Source: Bacillota bacterium (GTDB taxonomy: Bacteria; Bacillota; Clostridia; Peptostreptococcales; Anaerovoracaceae). Taken from it: DNA of 38,426 nucleotides. Position 1 is the stretch's first letter, and every line of letters begins with the position of its first letter. The notes under the pieces were generated by a model. That model saw nothing but the letters and a program-made list of their open reading frames with translations, was not told where the DNA came from and did no database searches. Positions 18,752-25,509 of this stretch are shown one piece after another. Where the stretch lies: assembly GCA_017437745.1 (NCBI GenBank), contig JAFRYI010000017.1, positions 1 through 38,426 of the forward strand, in the 5' to 3' direction. A program made the position numbers and the translations under genes.

Positions 18752-19722
18752 TTAGAAGCACCTCCTTCCGCGGGCTTGAACGTCTTGTGACGGGTAAGCC
18801 TGTCTATGTGAGGAGTCAGGATGTTCATGAGCAGTATCGCGAAGGACACGCCTTCCGGATAGGAGGCGTAGACCCTTATGAGCATCGTGAACACTCCGCA
18901 GCCTATTCCGAAGATTATCCTGCCGGTCGTTGTTATCGGGGAGGTAACGTAGTCGGTGGCCATGAAGATGGCTCCGAGCATTACGCCGCCCGCGCAGAGC
19001 TGGAAGATGGGATCGAGTCCGAACACCAGCGACAGCACCGCGACCGTAGCCAGGAAGGATACCGGGATGGCCGGGGAGATGACCTTTCTTACTATAAGAT
19101 ATATACCGCCGAGCAGCAGCGCAGCCGCGCTTATCTCGCCCATGGATCCGTTTATGAGACCCAGGAACATTTCCATGTTGGTGGGTACCGGAAGTCCGGC
19201 AGCGCTGAGCGCCAGCGGAGTAGCTCCGGTGGTGGCGTCCACCTCGGCGGCGGAGAGTATCGCCTGGCTCATCCTGGAGGTTATTGTCCAGTTAGCCATC
19301 GGAGAAGCGAAGCCGATGAACAGTGTTATCCTTCCGACTATAGCCGGGTTGGCGAAGTTCTGGCCGAGGCCTCCGAAAAGCTGCTTTACTACTACTATTG
19401 CTATTAAGCATCCTACCGCGGCCATCCAGAAGGGAAGTCTCACCGGAAGGTTGAAGGCAAGGATGAGGCCGGTAACGGCGGCGCTTAAGTCTCCTATGGT
19501 GTTGCTGCGCTTCATTATCCTTCTGGAAAGCCATTCGAAGAACACGCAGAACACTACGCAGCAGACGGAGAGCATCAGGGCTCTGATGCCGAAAACGTAT
19601 ACCGACACGGCAAGGGCGGGGATAAGCGCTATCAGCACGTCCCTCATTATGCTTGCCGTATTCGCGGGCGATACCACATGGGGCGCCGACGCGACAATAA
19701 GATTTGTATGTCTTTCTGCCAT
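18748..19722 (-). CDS. rnfD: Rnf electron-transport complex subunit D
   Basis: Membrane flavoprotein subunit. The 324-residue product has about nine hydrophobic segments and the covalent-FMN site of the family, TTGATPLALSAAG near residue 160, where the Thr of the S/T-G-A-T motif is flavinylated by ApbE. It also has QNFANPAIVGRITLFIGFAS and MATDYVTSPIT. Length is typical, so it does not hide a fused RnfG. It begins at TAATG overlapping rnfC. No apbE gene is seen in the window. Confidence 0.95.
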   Translation of the reverse strand: MAERHTNLIVASAPHVVSPANTASIMRDVLIALIPALAVSVYVFGIRALMLSVCCVVFCVFFEWLSRRIMKRSNTIGDLSAAVTGLILAFNLPVRLPFWMAAVGCLIAIVVVKQLFGGLGQNFANPAIVGRITLFIGFASPMANWTITSRMSQAILSAAEVDATTGATPLALSAAGLPVPTNMEMFLGLINGSMGEISAAALLLGGIYLIVRKVISPAIPVSFLATVAVLSLVFGLDPIFQLCAGGVMLGAIFMATDYVTSPITTTGRIIFGIGCGVFTMLIRVYASYPEGVSFAILLMNILTPHIDRLTRHKTFKPAEGGASK

Positions 19723-21026
19723 TATTTCTTCGATGCCTCCATTACCATGGCTTTCGCCTGTCTGAATTCAAAGTTGAGCGGCTTTCTGGCCGGGCAAACG
19801 TAGGCGCAGGAACCGCAGTCCATGCAGTAGAGCACGTCCAGCTCCTTGAGCGCTTCCACGTCCTTATCCTTGAAAGCCCTGGATATCCTTGCGGGCATAA
19901 GGCTCATGGGGCATGCCGCGACGCAGCGTCCGCAGTTGATGCACGCAGTCTCCTTGCGCTGATTGGAGAAAGCCTTGCTGAAGCAAAGTATCGCGCTGTT
20001 GGACTTGCATACGGAATACTCGTCCGAAGGAGTGGCTCTGCCCATCATGGGTCCGCCGAGTATTATCTTTCCGGGCTCTTCCTTAAGGCCGCCGCAGAAG
20101 TCTATTACGTCCGCGATAGGAGTTCCGATCGGCACCAGCACGTTCTGCGGATGGACGACTATGTCTCCGTCCACGGTTATGTACTTGGATACGAGCGGAA
20201 GTCCCGTCTTAAGGTAATGGGACATCTTGAGCATGGACGTTACGTTGGCCACTATGCAGCCCGCGTTCCAGGGTATCATGCCGTAGGATACGATGCGTCC
20301 GGTGGTCTCGTAGATGATGACACGCTCCGCGCCCTGCGGATAGATCTGCCTGAGTTCGTGGACCTTGATGCTCTCGTCGCCCTTAAGAAGCTCGTTGAAC
20401 TTGGCTATGGCATCCGGCTTGTTGCCCTCTATGCCTATGTAGCACTTGGGGATCTGGAGCCACTTCATGGTGGCGCGGATACCGTCTATGATGTCCCGGG
20501 TAAACTCCAGCATCGCGGCGTGGTCTACCGTGATATACGGCTCGCACTCCGCTCCGTTGATGATGAGATACTCAACGGTGCCGGGCTTGATGTTGAATTT
20601 TGTACCCATCGGGAAGCCGGCTCCGCCGAGGCCTACTACGCCGGAAGCTCTTACTGCCGCCACGAACTCTTCGAAGCTGTTGATCTCCGGAGGAACGACG
20701 GTGTCGGCAAGTTCGCGCTTGCCGTCCGATTTGATCACCACGATGGTGTCGATCTTACCGGCCTGGGTCATACCCTGAGTGATTGCTTCTACGGTTCCGG
20801 AAACGCTGCTGTGTATCGGAGCGCTGGTACGCGCGTCCGAATCCCCTATTATCTGACCGGTCTTGACGGCGTCGCCGACCTTGACCACCGGCGTGCAGGG
20901 CGCGCCGATATGCTGGCTCATGGGGATGTACACTTTTTCCGGAGCAGGCATAGGTATGATCGGTAAACCGGCAGTGTTCTTGCTGTGATTTACGTGCACC
21001 CCGTTAAGGTGCTTACTGAAACCCAT
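19722..21026 (-). CDS. rnfC: Rnf electron-transport complex subunit C (NADH-side)
   Basis: Peripheral subunit that passes electrons to NAD+. I start at the ATG at 21026 (MGFSKHLNGVHVNHSKNTAG), because AACAGGAGAAG precedes it; the in-frame codons up to 21119 lack homology and a ribosome-binding site. The 434-residue product has the glycine-rich flavin/NAD region GVVGLGGAGFPMGTKFN, ECEPYITVDHAAMLEF, and two C-terminal 4Fe-4S motifs, CINCGRCVAACP and CMDCGSCAYVCP. It is the first gene of the operon. Confidence 0.96.
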   Translation of the reverse strand: MGFSKHLNGVHVNHSKNTAGLPIIPMPAPEKVYIPMSQHIGAPCTPVVKVGDAVKTGQIIGDSDARTSAPIHSSVSGTVEAITQGMTQAGKIDTIVVIKSDGKRELADTVVPPEINSFEEFVAAVRASGVVGLGGAGFPMGTKFNIKPGTVEYLIINGAECEPYITVDHAAMLEFTRDIIDGIRATMKWLQIPKCYIGIEGNKPDAIAKFNELLKGDESIKVHELRQIYPQGAERVIIYETTGRIVSYGMIPWNAGCIVANVTSMLKMSHYLKTGLPLVSKYITVDGDIVVHPQNVLVPIGTPIADVIDFCGGLKEEPGKIILGGPMMGRATPSDEYSVCKSNSAILCFSKAFSNQRKETACINCGRCVAACPMSLMPARISRAFKDKDVEALKELDVLYCMDCGSCAYVCPARKPLNFEFRQAKAMVMEASKK

Positions 21027-21083
21027 AATCTTCTCCTGTTCTACAACACAAAAGCGGCAAGTCAAACTTGCACTAATATAGAA

Positions 21084-21110
21084 TTTACTACAATGCAAAT
21101 TGTTTGTAAA
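21084..21110. promoter_or_regulatory. Dyad-symmetric element upstream of rnfC
   Basis: A two-part inverted repeat: TTTAC/GTAAA outside and ACAAT/ATTGT inside, around GCAA. It lies about 60-85 bases before rnfC and overlaps candidate promoter sequence (TTTACA, 17 bases, TAAATT on the minus strand). The symmetry suggests an operator; the regulator is unknown and I could not match it to Rex, Fur, PerR or BirA sites. Confidence 0.4.
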
Positions 21111-21197
21111 GCAAAGCAAGGCTTTGATAAATAATAAACAATGCCTTCGGGCCTCCGCCGTCTTCAGCCATTCTTCATATTATTAAGGAAGAAAGTA

Positions 21198-21221
21198 TGC
21201 TATAATAAGGCATTCAGGAGG
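21198..21221 (+). promoter_or_regulatory. Extended -10 promoter and ribosome-binding site of the homocysteine methyltransferase gene
   Basis: TGC directly followed by a perfect TATAAT (21198-21206) makes an extended -10. AGGAGG at 21216-21221 sits 7 bases before the ATG. The leader would be only about 16 nt. It is divergent from rnfC. Confidence 0.75.
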
Positions 21222-21228
21222 ACTGACC

Positions 21229-22041
21229 ATGAAAAGCATAACACTTCTGGACGGAGCGTCGGGCACGCTTCTCTGGAACATGGCGGAAGCCGAAGGAATA
21301 GAAAAGATCCCGGTATGGAGATACAACACGCTGGCCCCGGCCCTTGTGGACCGCATAGCCAGGGCCTATCTCGACGCGGGCTCGGACATTATCTATTCCA
21401 ACACCTTCTGCGCCAACCCTCCCGCCATGGAGCAGGAAGGCTGCGCTCTGGAAGAGATAATAGAGACCGGCGTAGCGATAGCTAAGAACGCCGCTGAGGA
21501 ATACGGGAAAAAGGTGGCCCTGGACTTCGGGCCGCTGACCAACGCTCTGGAGCCTTTCGGGACCAATTCCGCGGAGGCCTGCAGCGAATACTACAAAAGG
21601 ATGTGCCGTCTGGGAGCCGCCGGGGGCGCTGATCTGATAGTTCTGGAGACGTTCATGGACGCGGAGATGCTGCGCATTGCGGCGGAGCAGGCCGCTGAGA
21701 CGGGTCTTCCCCTCCTCTGCACCATGAGCTTCGCGCAGGGCAGCCGCACGTTCTTCGGATCGTCCGTGGACGACATGCTGGAAGCGCTTAAACCGTTCAG
21801 TCCGGTGGCCGTGGGGCTAAACTGCTCGTTCGGCCCGGTGCAGGCGCTGCCTGTAATAAAGGACTTCGCGGAAAAGACAGACCTGCCCCTTGTGCTTAAG
21901 CCCAACACGGCGGATCTTCCGGCGGAAGAGTTCGCAAAGGCGATGGAGCCTGCTCTGGACATGATAGCCTACGCCGGAGCGTGCTGCGGTTCGGACCCCG
22001 GATACATAACGAAGATAAAGGAACTGGCCGCGGACCGGTAA
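21229..22041 (+). CDS. Standalone homocysteine S-methyltransferase domain protein (MetH N-domain type)
   Basis: Predicted zinc enzyme that transfers a methyl group to homocysteine. The 270-residue product is a single Hcy-binding TIM barrel: LDGASGTLL at the start, SNTFCANP, DFGPLTNALEPFGT, and the three zinc cysteines C199 (VGLNCSFGP) and C252-C253 (GACCGSDP). The folate, B12 and reactivation domains of MetH are absent, so it needs a partner methyl donor such as a corrinoid protein, or S-methylmethionine/SAM as in MmuM-type enzymes. No corrinoid gene is next to it. The GACCGS motif differs slightly from the common GGCCGT. Confidence 0.88.
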   Translation: MKSITLLDGASGTLLWNMAEAEGIEKIPVWRYNTLAPALVDRIARAYLDAGSDIIYSNTFCANPPAMEQEGCALEEIIETGVAIAKNAAEEYGKKVALDFGPLTNALEPFGTNSAEACSEYYKRMCRLGAAGGADLIVLETFMDAEMLRIAAEQAAETGLPLLCTMSFAQGSRTFFGSSVDDMLEALKPFSPVAVGLNCSFGPVQALPVIKDFAEKTDLPLVLKPNTADLPAEEFAKAMEPALDMIAYAGACCGSDPGYITKIKELAADR

Positions 22042-22053
22042 CGTATGCCGGAC

Positions 22054-22082
22054 TTGCGGCGCAGGGCCGTTGATGGTAGAAT
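22054..22082 (+). promoter_or_regulatory. Promoter of the LivJ-like lipoprotein gene
   Basis: TTGCGG (22054-22059), 17 bases, TAGAAT (22077-22082), with TGG in front of the -10 as an extended element. The expected start, 6-8 bases past the -10, falls at 22088-22090, right at the ATG at 22091, so the message may be leaderless. Confidence 0.5.
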
Positions 22083-22090
22083 AACCGAAT

Positions 22091-23302
22091 ATGAAAAGAA
22101 CGAAACATACCAGAATAGCAGCGGCTGCGCTCATGTGCGTCCTTCTGCTGGCGTCGCTCAGCTCCTGCACGTCCTGGGACAACTTTTACAACGCATTCAT
22201 AAAGAAAGAAGAAGCGCCGGCCAAGACGGTGCGCATCGCCGTGTTCGAACCGCTTACCGGAAACGAAGCAAGCGGGGCGGAGGCGGAGATCGAAGGCATC
22301 AGACTGGCCAACTCCCTGTACAGGACCGCTAACGGCTCCAGGGTGGAACTGGTGTATTACGACAACAAGTCCGACACCGAGACTGCCGCGCTCACCGCAG
22401 CGGAGATCGCCAGGGACGAGACCATCTCCATGGTCATCGGCACCTACGGAAACATGCTCACCATAGCTTCCGCCGACGTTTTCGCGGAGGCAGGCATTCC
22501 TACGGTCAACGCTACCTCCACCAACCCGATAATCAGCAACACCACGAACTTCGTGTGCGCTGCGGCCATAGACGCCTTCCCGGCCAGAGCCGCGGCCGAA
22601 TTCGCGGTAAACGTACTGGGGCAGAGGGAACTTGCCGCCATGTACAGCAGCGCCGACGAACTGTCGAAAATCCGCGCGCAGGAGTTCTCGCGCTACTGCG
22701 AGCAGACGTATAAGATAACTTCCGTACCGGTCATAGCGGTCAACGAGGGCGCGGACCTCTACTTCATAATGAAGGCTCTGGAGGAAAGCGGCGCCTCTAC
22801 CGTTTACATGCCGGCAGGAGCTTCCATATCCTATACCGTAATGACCAAGGCTGAAGAGACCGGCCTTAAGCTTGTGTGGATAGGCGGCGACGCCTGGAAG
22901 AGCCTCGGCATACCCGACGTTTACTATACCGCTGACTACGATCCGCAAAGCGACATGACGGAAATGAACAAGATCTTCACGGACGCTTACGGAAAGAGGC
23001 ACGGCGGGGACTTACCTTCCGAAAGGATCGCCCTTGGATTCGACGCGTATCTTATGGCGCTGGAAGCGCTCAGGACAGCGGAGGATCCGGACAGCAGAGA
23101 ATCGCTCTGCTCCGCTCTGATGGCGATAGACGGACTGGAAGGGGCCACGGGCCGCATAACCGTCAGCATGAACGGCAGCCCGGTGAAGAGCGTCCGCGTA
23201 TACAGGAGCACCCCCGAGGAACCCGAACTGGTGTTCACGGCGTTCGAAAAGACTCCCGCGGAGGAGACACAGACCGATAACAACGCGAATACCGGCAAAT
23301 AG
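22091..23302 (+). CDS. LivJ-like periplasmic-binding-fold lipoprotein
   Basis: Predicted extracellular lipoprotein. It has a basic start, a hydrophobic stretch and the lipobox LSSC with C26 as the lipidated residue, and then a Peripla_BP_6-type fold: VRIAVFEPLTGNEASGAEAE, GIRLANSLYR, ELVYYDNKSDTETAALTAAE and VIGTYGNMLTIASADVFAEA. This family binds branched-chain amino acids and other small ligands for ABC importers. No permease or ATPase genes are near, so it is an orphan binding protein or a sensor. The C-terminal tail is Thr/Asn-rich. No Shine-Dalgarno is visible before the ATG. Confidence 0.82.
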   Translation: MKRTKHTRIAAAALMCVLLLASLSSCTSWDNFYNAFIKKEEAPAKTVRIAVFEPLTGNEASGAEAEIEGIRLANSLYRTANGSRVELVYYDNKSDTETAALTAAEIARDETISMVIGTYGNMLTIASADVFAEAGIPTVNATSTNPIISNTTNFVCAAAIDAFPARAAAEFAVNVLGQRELAAMYSSADELSKIRAQEFSRYCEQTYKITSVPVIAVNEGADLYFIMKALEESGASTVYMPAGASISYTVMTKAEETGLKLVWIGGDAWKSLGIPDVYYTADYDPQSDMTEMNKIFTDAYGKRHGGDLPSERIALGFDAYLMALEALRTAEDPDSRESLCSALMAIDGLEGATGRITVSMNGSPVKSVRVYRSTPEEPELVFTAFEKTPAEETQTDNNANTGK

Positions 23303-23356
23303 CCGCGCGTGTAATATTAATAGTATATAAACGACATATCATAAAAGGAGAAAGAA

Positions 23357-23587
23357 ATGAAAGAACAGATCATCAGCGTTCTGGAACAGATCAGGCCATT
23401 CCTTCAGAGGGACGGCGGCGACGTGGAGTTCGTGGACTACGACGATGCAGACAAGACCGTCTACGTAAAGCTGCAGGGCCACTGCGCAGGATGCCCCCAC
23501 GCCCAGGCTACCGTTAAGGGCGGAATAGAATCCATACTCAGAGAACAGTTCCCCGATGCAGTTGCGGCCGTAGAAGCTGTAAACTAA
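23357..23587 (+). CDS. NifU C-terminal domain protein (iron-sulfur cluster carrier)
   Basis: The 76-residue product is a bare NifU C-terminal (Nfu) domain: LEQIRPFLQRDGGDVEFVDY, then HCAGCPHAQATVKGGIESIL, with the CxxC pair that holds a transferable 4Fe-4S cluster. Length matches Nfu-type proteins of Firmicutes (YutI-like). AAAGGAGAAAG precedes the ATG. It stands alone between the lipoprotein and the CapA-like gene; a general role in cluster delivery, perhaps also to the nearby Rnf proteins, is inference. Confidence 0.93.
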   Translation: MKEQIISVLEQIRPFLQRDGGDVEFVDYDDADKTVYVKLQGHCAGCPHAQATVKGGIESILREQFPDAVAAVEAVN

Positions 23588-23614
23588 CGCATCCCGGTCT
23601 GTCCGGACGATAAA

Positions 23615-25117
23615 ATGAGACATACCAAAAAGAAAAAAGTCAGGATCAAATGGGGCAGATTCCTTCTGTCCCTGTTCGTGTTGTGCGCGGTAGTTCTGGC
23701 AGGACTGCTGTTCTGGCCACTGCCCTCCGAGCCCGCGGAAAACGAAGTTCCGGCAAACAACACCGTGGACCCGGAACCGCCCAAGGTACAGACGGAGTTC
23801 CCGCTGCGCATACGCTGCGTGGGCGACATCATGACCCATGGCCGCAACATTGTCGGCGCCGAGCAGGGCGACGGAACCTACGATTTTTCCGACAACTACG
23901 TCTACGTTGACAAGTATCTTAAGAACGCGGACGTAACGCTGGGCAACTTCGAGACCACCTTCTCCGGAAAGAAGCCTTACGACGGATACCCGCGCTTCAA
24001 CGCGCCGGAGATACTTGCAAAGAACGTATTCGACGCAGGCATCGACGTAGCCTTTACGTCCAACAACCACATGCTGGACACCGGTCTTGCCGGAGCGCTC
24101 AATACCGTTAAGGTGCTGCGCGAAGCAGGCTTCGACACCGTTGTCGGAACAAGGACGGATACCAACGATCCAAGGTCCGCCATAAAGGAAGTGAGCGGCG
24201 TAAAGATCGGCTTCGTGGCCTTTACTTACGAGACCCGCATAGTAAACGGCAGCCGCACCATGAACGGCTCCACCATGGACAAGAACGCGCCGGACTACAT
24301 CAACAGTTTCCGCTACGATAACGGAAAGATCTACAAGGAACACGAAGAGAACATCCTTAAGGAGATCCAGTGGTGCAAGGACAACAGCGCGGAGCTTATA
24401 GTCTGCTACTTCCACTGGGGCACCGAATACAAGTCCACGCCGGATCAGGTAGATAAGGATCTTGCTAAAAAGTGCGCCGAGGCTGGAGCGGACATCATTT
24501 TCGCTTCGCACCCGCACATTATGCAGCCGATCGAAACTATCGAGGTGGAAGTCCCCTACCCGCCGGAACCGGAACCCGAACCTCAGCCTGAACCGGAACC
24601 CGAACCGGTAGAAGAGGAGAAGGAAAGCTGGATCATACGTCTGCGCAAGGCTTTCGGACTCATAAAGGAAGAGCCGGAACCCGAACCCGAACCGGAGCCG
24701 GAACCGCAGCCCGAACCGGAACCCAAGCCCACGCACTGGACCAAGACCGTACCGGTGTTCTACTCCATGGGCAACTTCGTATCCAACCAGAGATACGAGA
24801 CCCTGCGCGGAGGCAGCGCCGCCGAGAGCAGAGCCGCCCGCTGGACTGAAAGAGGCTTCATAGCCAACGTGGACCTGGTCTACAACAAGGAGACCGGCGA
24901 AGTTACCTACAGTGACATAAGCGCCATTCCCACCTACGTGGACAGGTATTCTTCCGGCGGCAAGTACCGCTTCTGCATAATCCCGCTTATGGATAACGAC
25001 GAGATAGCGGCAAACGAGATACTTAAGAAGTCCGGAAACGTTACCAGAGCGCAGGAAGCCATGAAGGCGATCAGGGAGTTCCTGGGCGAAGATTACATCT
25101 ACAAAGGAACGAACTAG
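23615..25117 (+). CDS. CapA-family metallophosphatase with Pro-Glu insert
   Basis: Membrane-anchored protein of the PGA_cap family, related to poly-gamma-glutamate synthesis protein CapA. The 500-residue product has a basic N-terminus and one helix (about 14-34). The calcineurin-like metal motifs follow: GDIMTHG (70-76), GNFETTFSG (110-118), SNNHMLDTG (149-157), HWG (267-269) and HPH (299-301). Between HPH and SMGNF (384-388) lies an insert of about 64 residues: two Pro-Glu repeat arms flanking an amphipathic segment (KESWIIRLRKAFGLI). The active domain is therefore interrupted by a spacer. No capB or capC is nearby. The start has only a weak ribosome-binding site. Confidence 0.87.
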   Translation: MRHTKKKKVRIKWGRFLLSLFVLCAVVLAGLLFWPLPSEPAENEVPANNTVDPEPPKVQTEFPLRIRCVGDIMTHGRNIVGAEQGDGTYDFSDNYVYVDKYLKNADVTLGNFETTFSGKKPYDGYPRFNAPEILAKNVFDAGIDVAFTSNNHMLDTGLAGALNTVKVLREAGFDTVVGTRTDTNDPRSAIKEVSGVKIGFVAFTYETRIVNGSRTMNGSTMDKNAPDYINSFRYDNGKIYKEHEENILKEIQWCKDNSAELIVCYFHWGTEYKSTPDQVDKDLAKKCAEAGADIIFASHPHIMQPIETIEVEVPYPPEPEPEPQPEPEPEPVEEEKESWIIRLRKAFGLIKEEPEPEPEPEPEPQPEPEPKPTHWTKTVPVFYSMGNFVSNQRYETLRGGSAAESRAARWTERGFIANVDLVYNKETGEVTYSDISAIPTYVDRYSSGGKYRFCIIPLMDNDEIAANEILKKSGNVTRAQEAMKAIREFLGEDYIYKGTN

Positions 25118-25121
25118 GCCG

Positions 25122-25150
25122 TTGAATTTAGACCTTAAATGTGATATATA
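25122..25150 (+). promoter_or_regulatory. Promoter of a candidate antisense RNA
   Basis: TTGAAT (25122-25127), 17 bases, TATATA (25145-25150), just past the stop codon of the CapA-like gene. No reading frame with a ribosome-binding site follows; the product would be a short RNA ending at the hairpin at 25201-25240. Confidence 0.6.
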
Positions 25151-25156
25151 TTTACC

Positions 25157-25240
25157 GAGAGGTGCTGCCGCAGATGCGGTCAGCCCTTTGAGTCGAAATG
25201 AACGACCGCGAGTGGCTTATCTGCGGTCGTTCTTATTATT
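25157..25240 (+). ncRNA. Candidate antitoxin RNA of a type I toxin-antitoxin-like locus
   Basis: Predicted RNA of about 84 nt. It starts near 25157, forms a 5' hairpin (GCTG-CCGC-AGAT-GCGG-T-CAGC, 25164-25184) and ends in a 10-bp hairpin (AACGACCGC/GCGGTCGTT, 25201-25231) followed by CTTATTATTT. Its 3' part is antisense to the last codons and stop of the minus-strand peptide gene at 25217-25312. The layout resembles the convergent RNA pairs of par/fst and TxpA-type systems, but neither RNA has been shown. Confidence 0.55.
25160..25190 (+). repeat. Left copy of an inverted repeat flanking the small peptide gene
   Basis: Reads AGGTGCTGCC, 6 bases, GCGGTCAGCCCT on the plus strand. It matches the right copy at 25367-25398 in both conserved blocks (10 and 12 bases), while the middle differs in length and sequence. 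Each copy can fold into a hairpin through GCTG/CAGC and CC/GG. Confidence 0.85.
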
Positions 25241-25312
25241 TCCGAAAACGTATCCTGCCATAAAAACAGTAACAAGCAGACCTATCAAGGTCATTATGTC
25301 ATATACATCCAT
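25217..25312 (-). CDS. 31-residue hydrophobic peptide, candidate type I toxin
   Basis: The reading frame MDVYDIMTLIGLLVTVFMAG plus 11 more residues ending NNKNDRR encodes one membrane helix with a short acidic N-terminus and a polar, basic C-terminus. This is the pattern of small holin-like/Fst-like toxins of Firmicutes. AAGGAGGG lies 8 bases before the ATG. The last codons form one arm of a strong hairpin, as in known loci of this kind. Its message should start near 25398 from an extended -10 and has an 8-bp stem-loop (25337-25360) upstream of the ribosome-binding site. A 12-codon frame (25294-25332) overlaps its start. Toxicity is inference. Confidence 0.65.
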   Translation of the reverse strand: MDVYDIMTLIGLLVTVFMAGYVFGNNKNDRR

Positions 25313-25336
25313 AGGCTTGCCCTCCTTTCCATGGAT

Positions 25337-25360
25337 CAGAGGGCCAATAAGCGCCCTCTG
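25337..25360 (-). other. Stem-loop in the 5' leader of the small peptide gene
   Basis: CAGAGGGC and GCCCTCTG form a perfect 8-bp stem around an 8-base loop. It lies about 10 bases before the AAGGAGGG site and could modulate access of ribosomes to it. Confidence 0.6.
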
Positions 25361-25366
25361 TTTCGA

Positions 25367-25398
25367 GGGCTGACCGCGCGCCGCTTTTGGCAGCACCT
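25367..25398 (-). repeat. Right copy of the inverted repeat flanking the small peptide gene
   Basis: Reads AGGTGCTGCC, 11 bases, GCGGTCAGCCCT on the minus strand, so it would lie at the very 5' end of the peptide message. The left copy lies at the 5' end of the opposing RNA. A read-through peptide message would thus carry complementary 5' and 3' ends. Confidence 0.85.
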
Positions 25399-25404
25399 GC
25401 GGTC

Positions 25405-25413
25405 ATAATACCA
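25405..25413 (-). promoter_or_regulatory. Extended -10 promoter of the small peptide gene
   Basis: On the minus strand TGG is followed directly by TATTAT. No convincing -35 is seen, as expected for extended -10 promoters. The start would fall near 25398, at the beginning of the right repeat. Confidence 0.55.
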
Positions 25414-25454
25414 CAAAACGTTGGCAAAAACGGTACAGATATTTCACAGAAAAT

Positions 25455-25480
25455 GCGGAGCTGTACAGCTCCGCTTTTTT
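25455..25480. terminator. Bidirectional terminator between the small peptide locus and the SDR gene
   Basis: GCGGAGCT-GTAC-AGCTCCGC is a perfect 20-base palindrome (25455-25474), followed by TTTTTT on the plus strand and CATTTTCTG on the minus strand. It lies 30 bases past the stop of the SDR gene and would end the long minus-strand operon. Confidence 0.85.
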
Positions 25481-25509
25481 ATTCCTCATGTCGTTGGCAG
25501 GTTTCCCGC

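Noticed and set aside
18748-19722. RnfG fused to RnfD
   Set aside because: RnfD has normal length and no FMN-binding RnfG domain with a periplasmic signal anchor at either end.
21084-21110. Rex, BirA, Fur or PerR operator
   Set aside because: The spacing and half-sites do not fit their consensus sequences, so only an unassigned dyad is reported.
24565-24735. Regular short repeats, first taken for a CRISPR-like or tandem-repeat array
   Set aside because: They are 6-base coding repeats for Pro-Glu within an uninterrupted frame, with no spacers.
23339-24736. 465-codon minus-strand open frame opposite nifU-like and capA-like genes
   Set aside because: Antisense shadow; the repeats of Phe/Gly/Arg come from reading the Pro-Glu repeat backwards.
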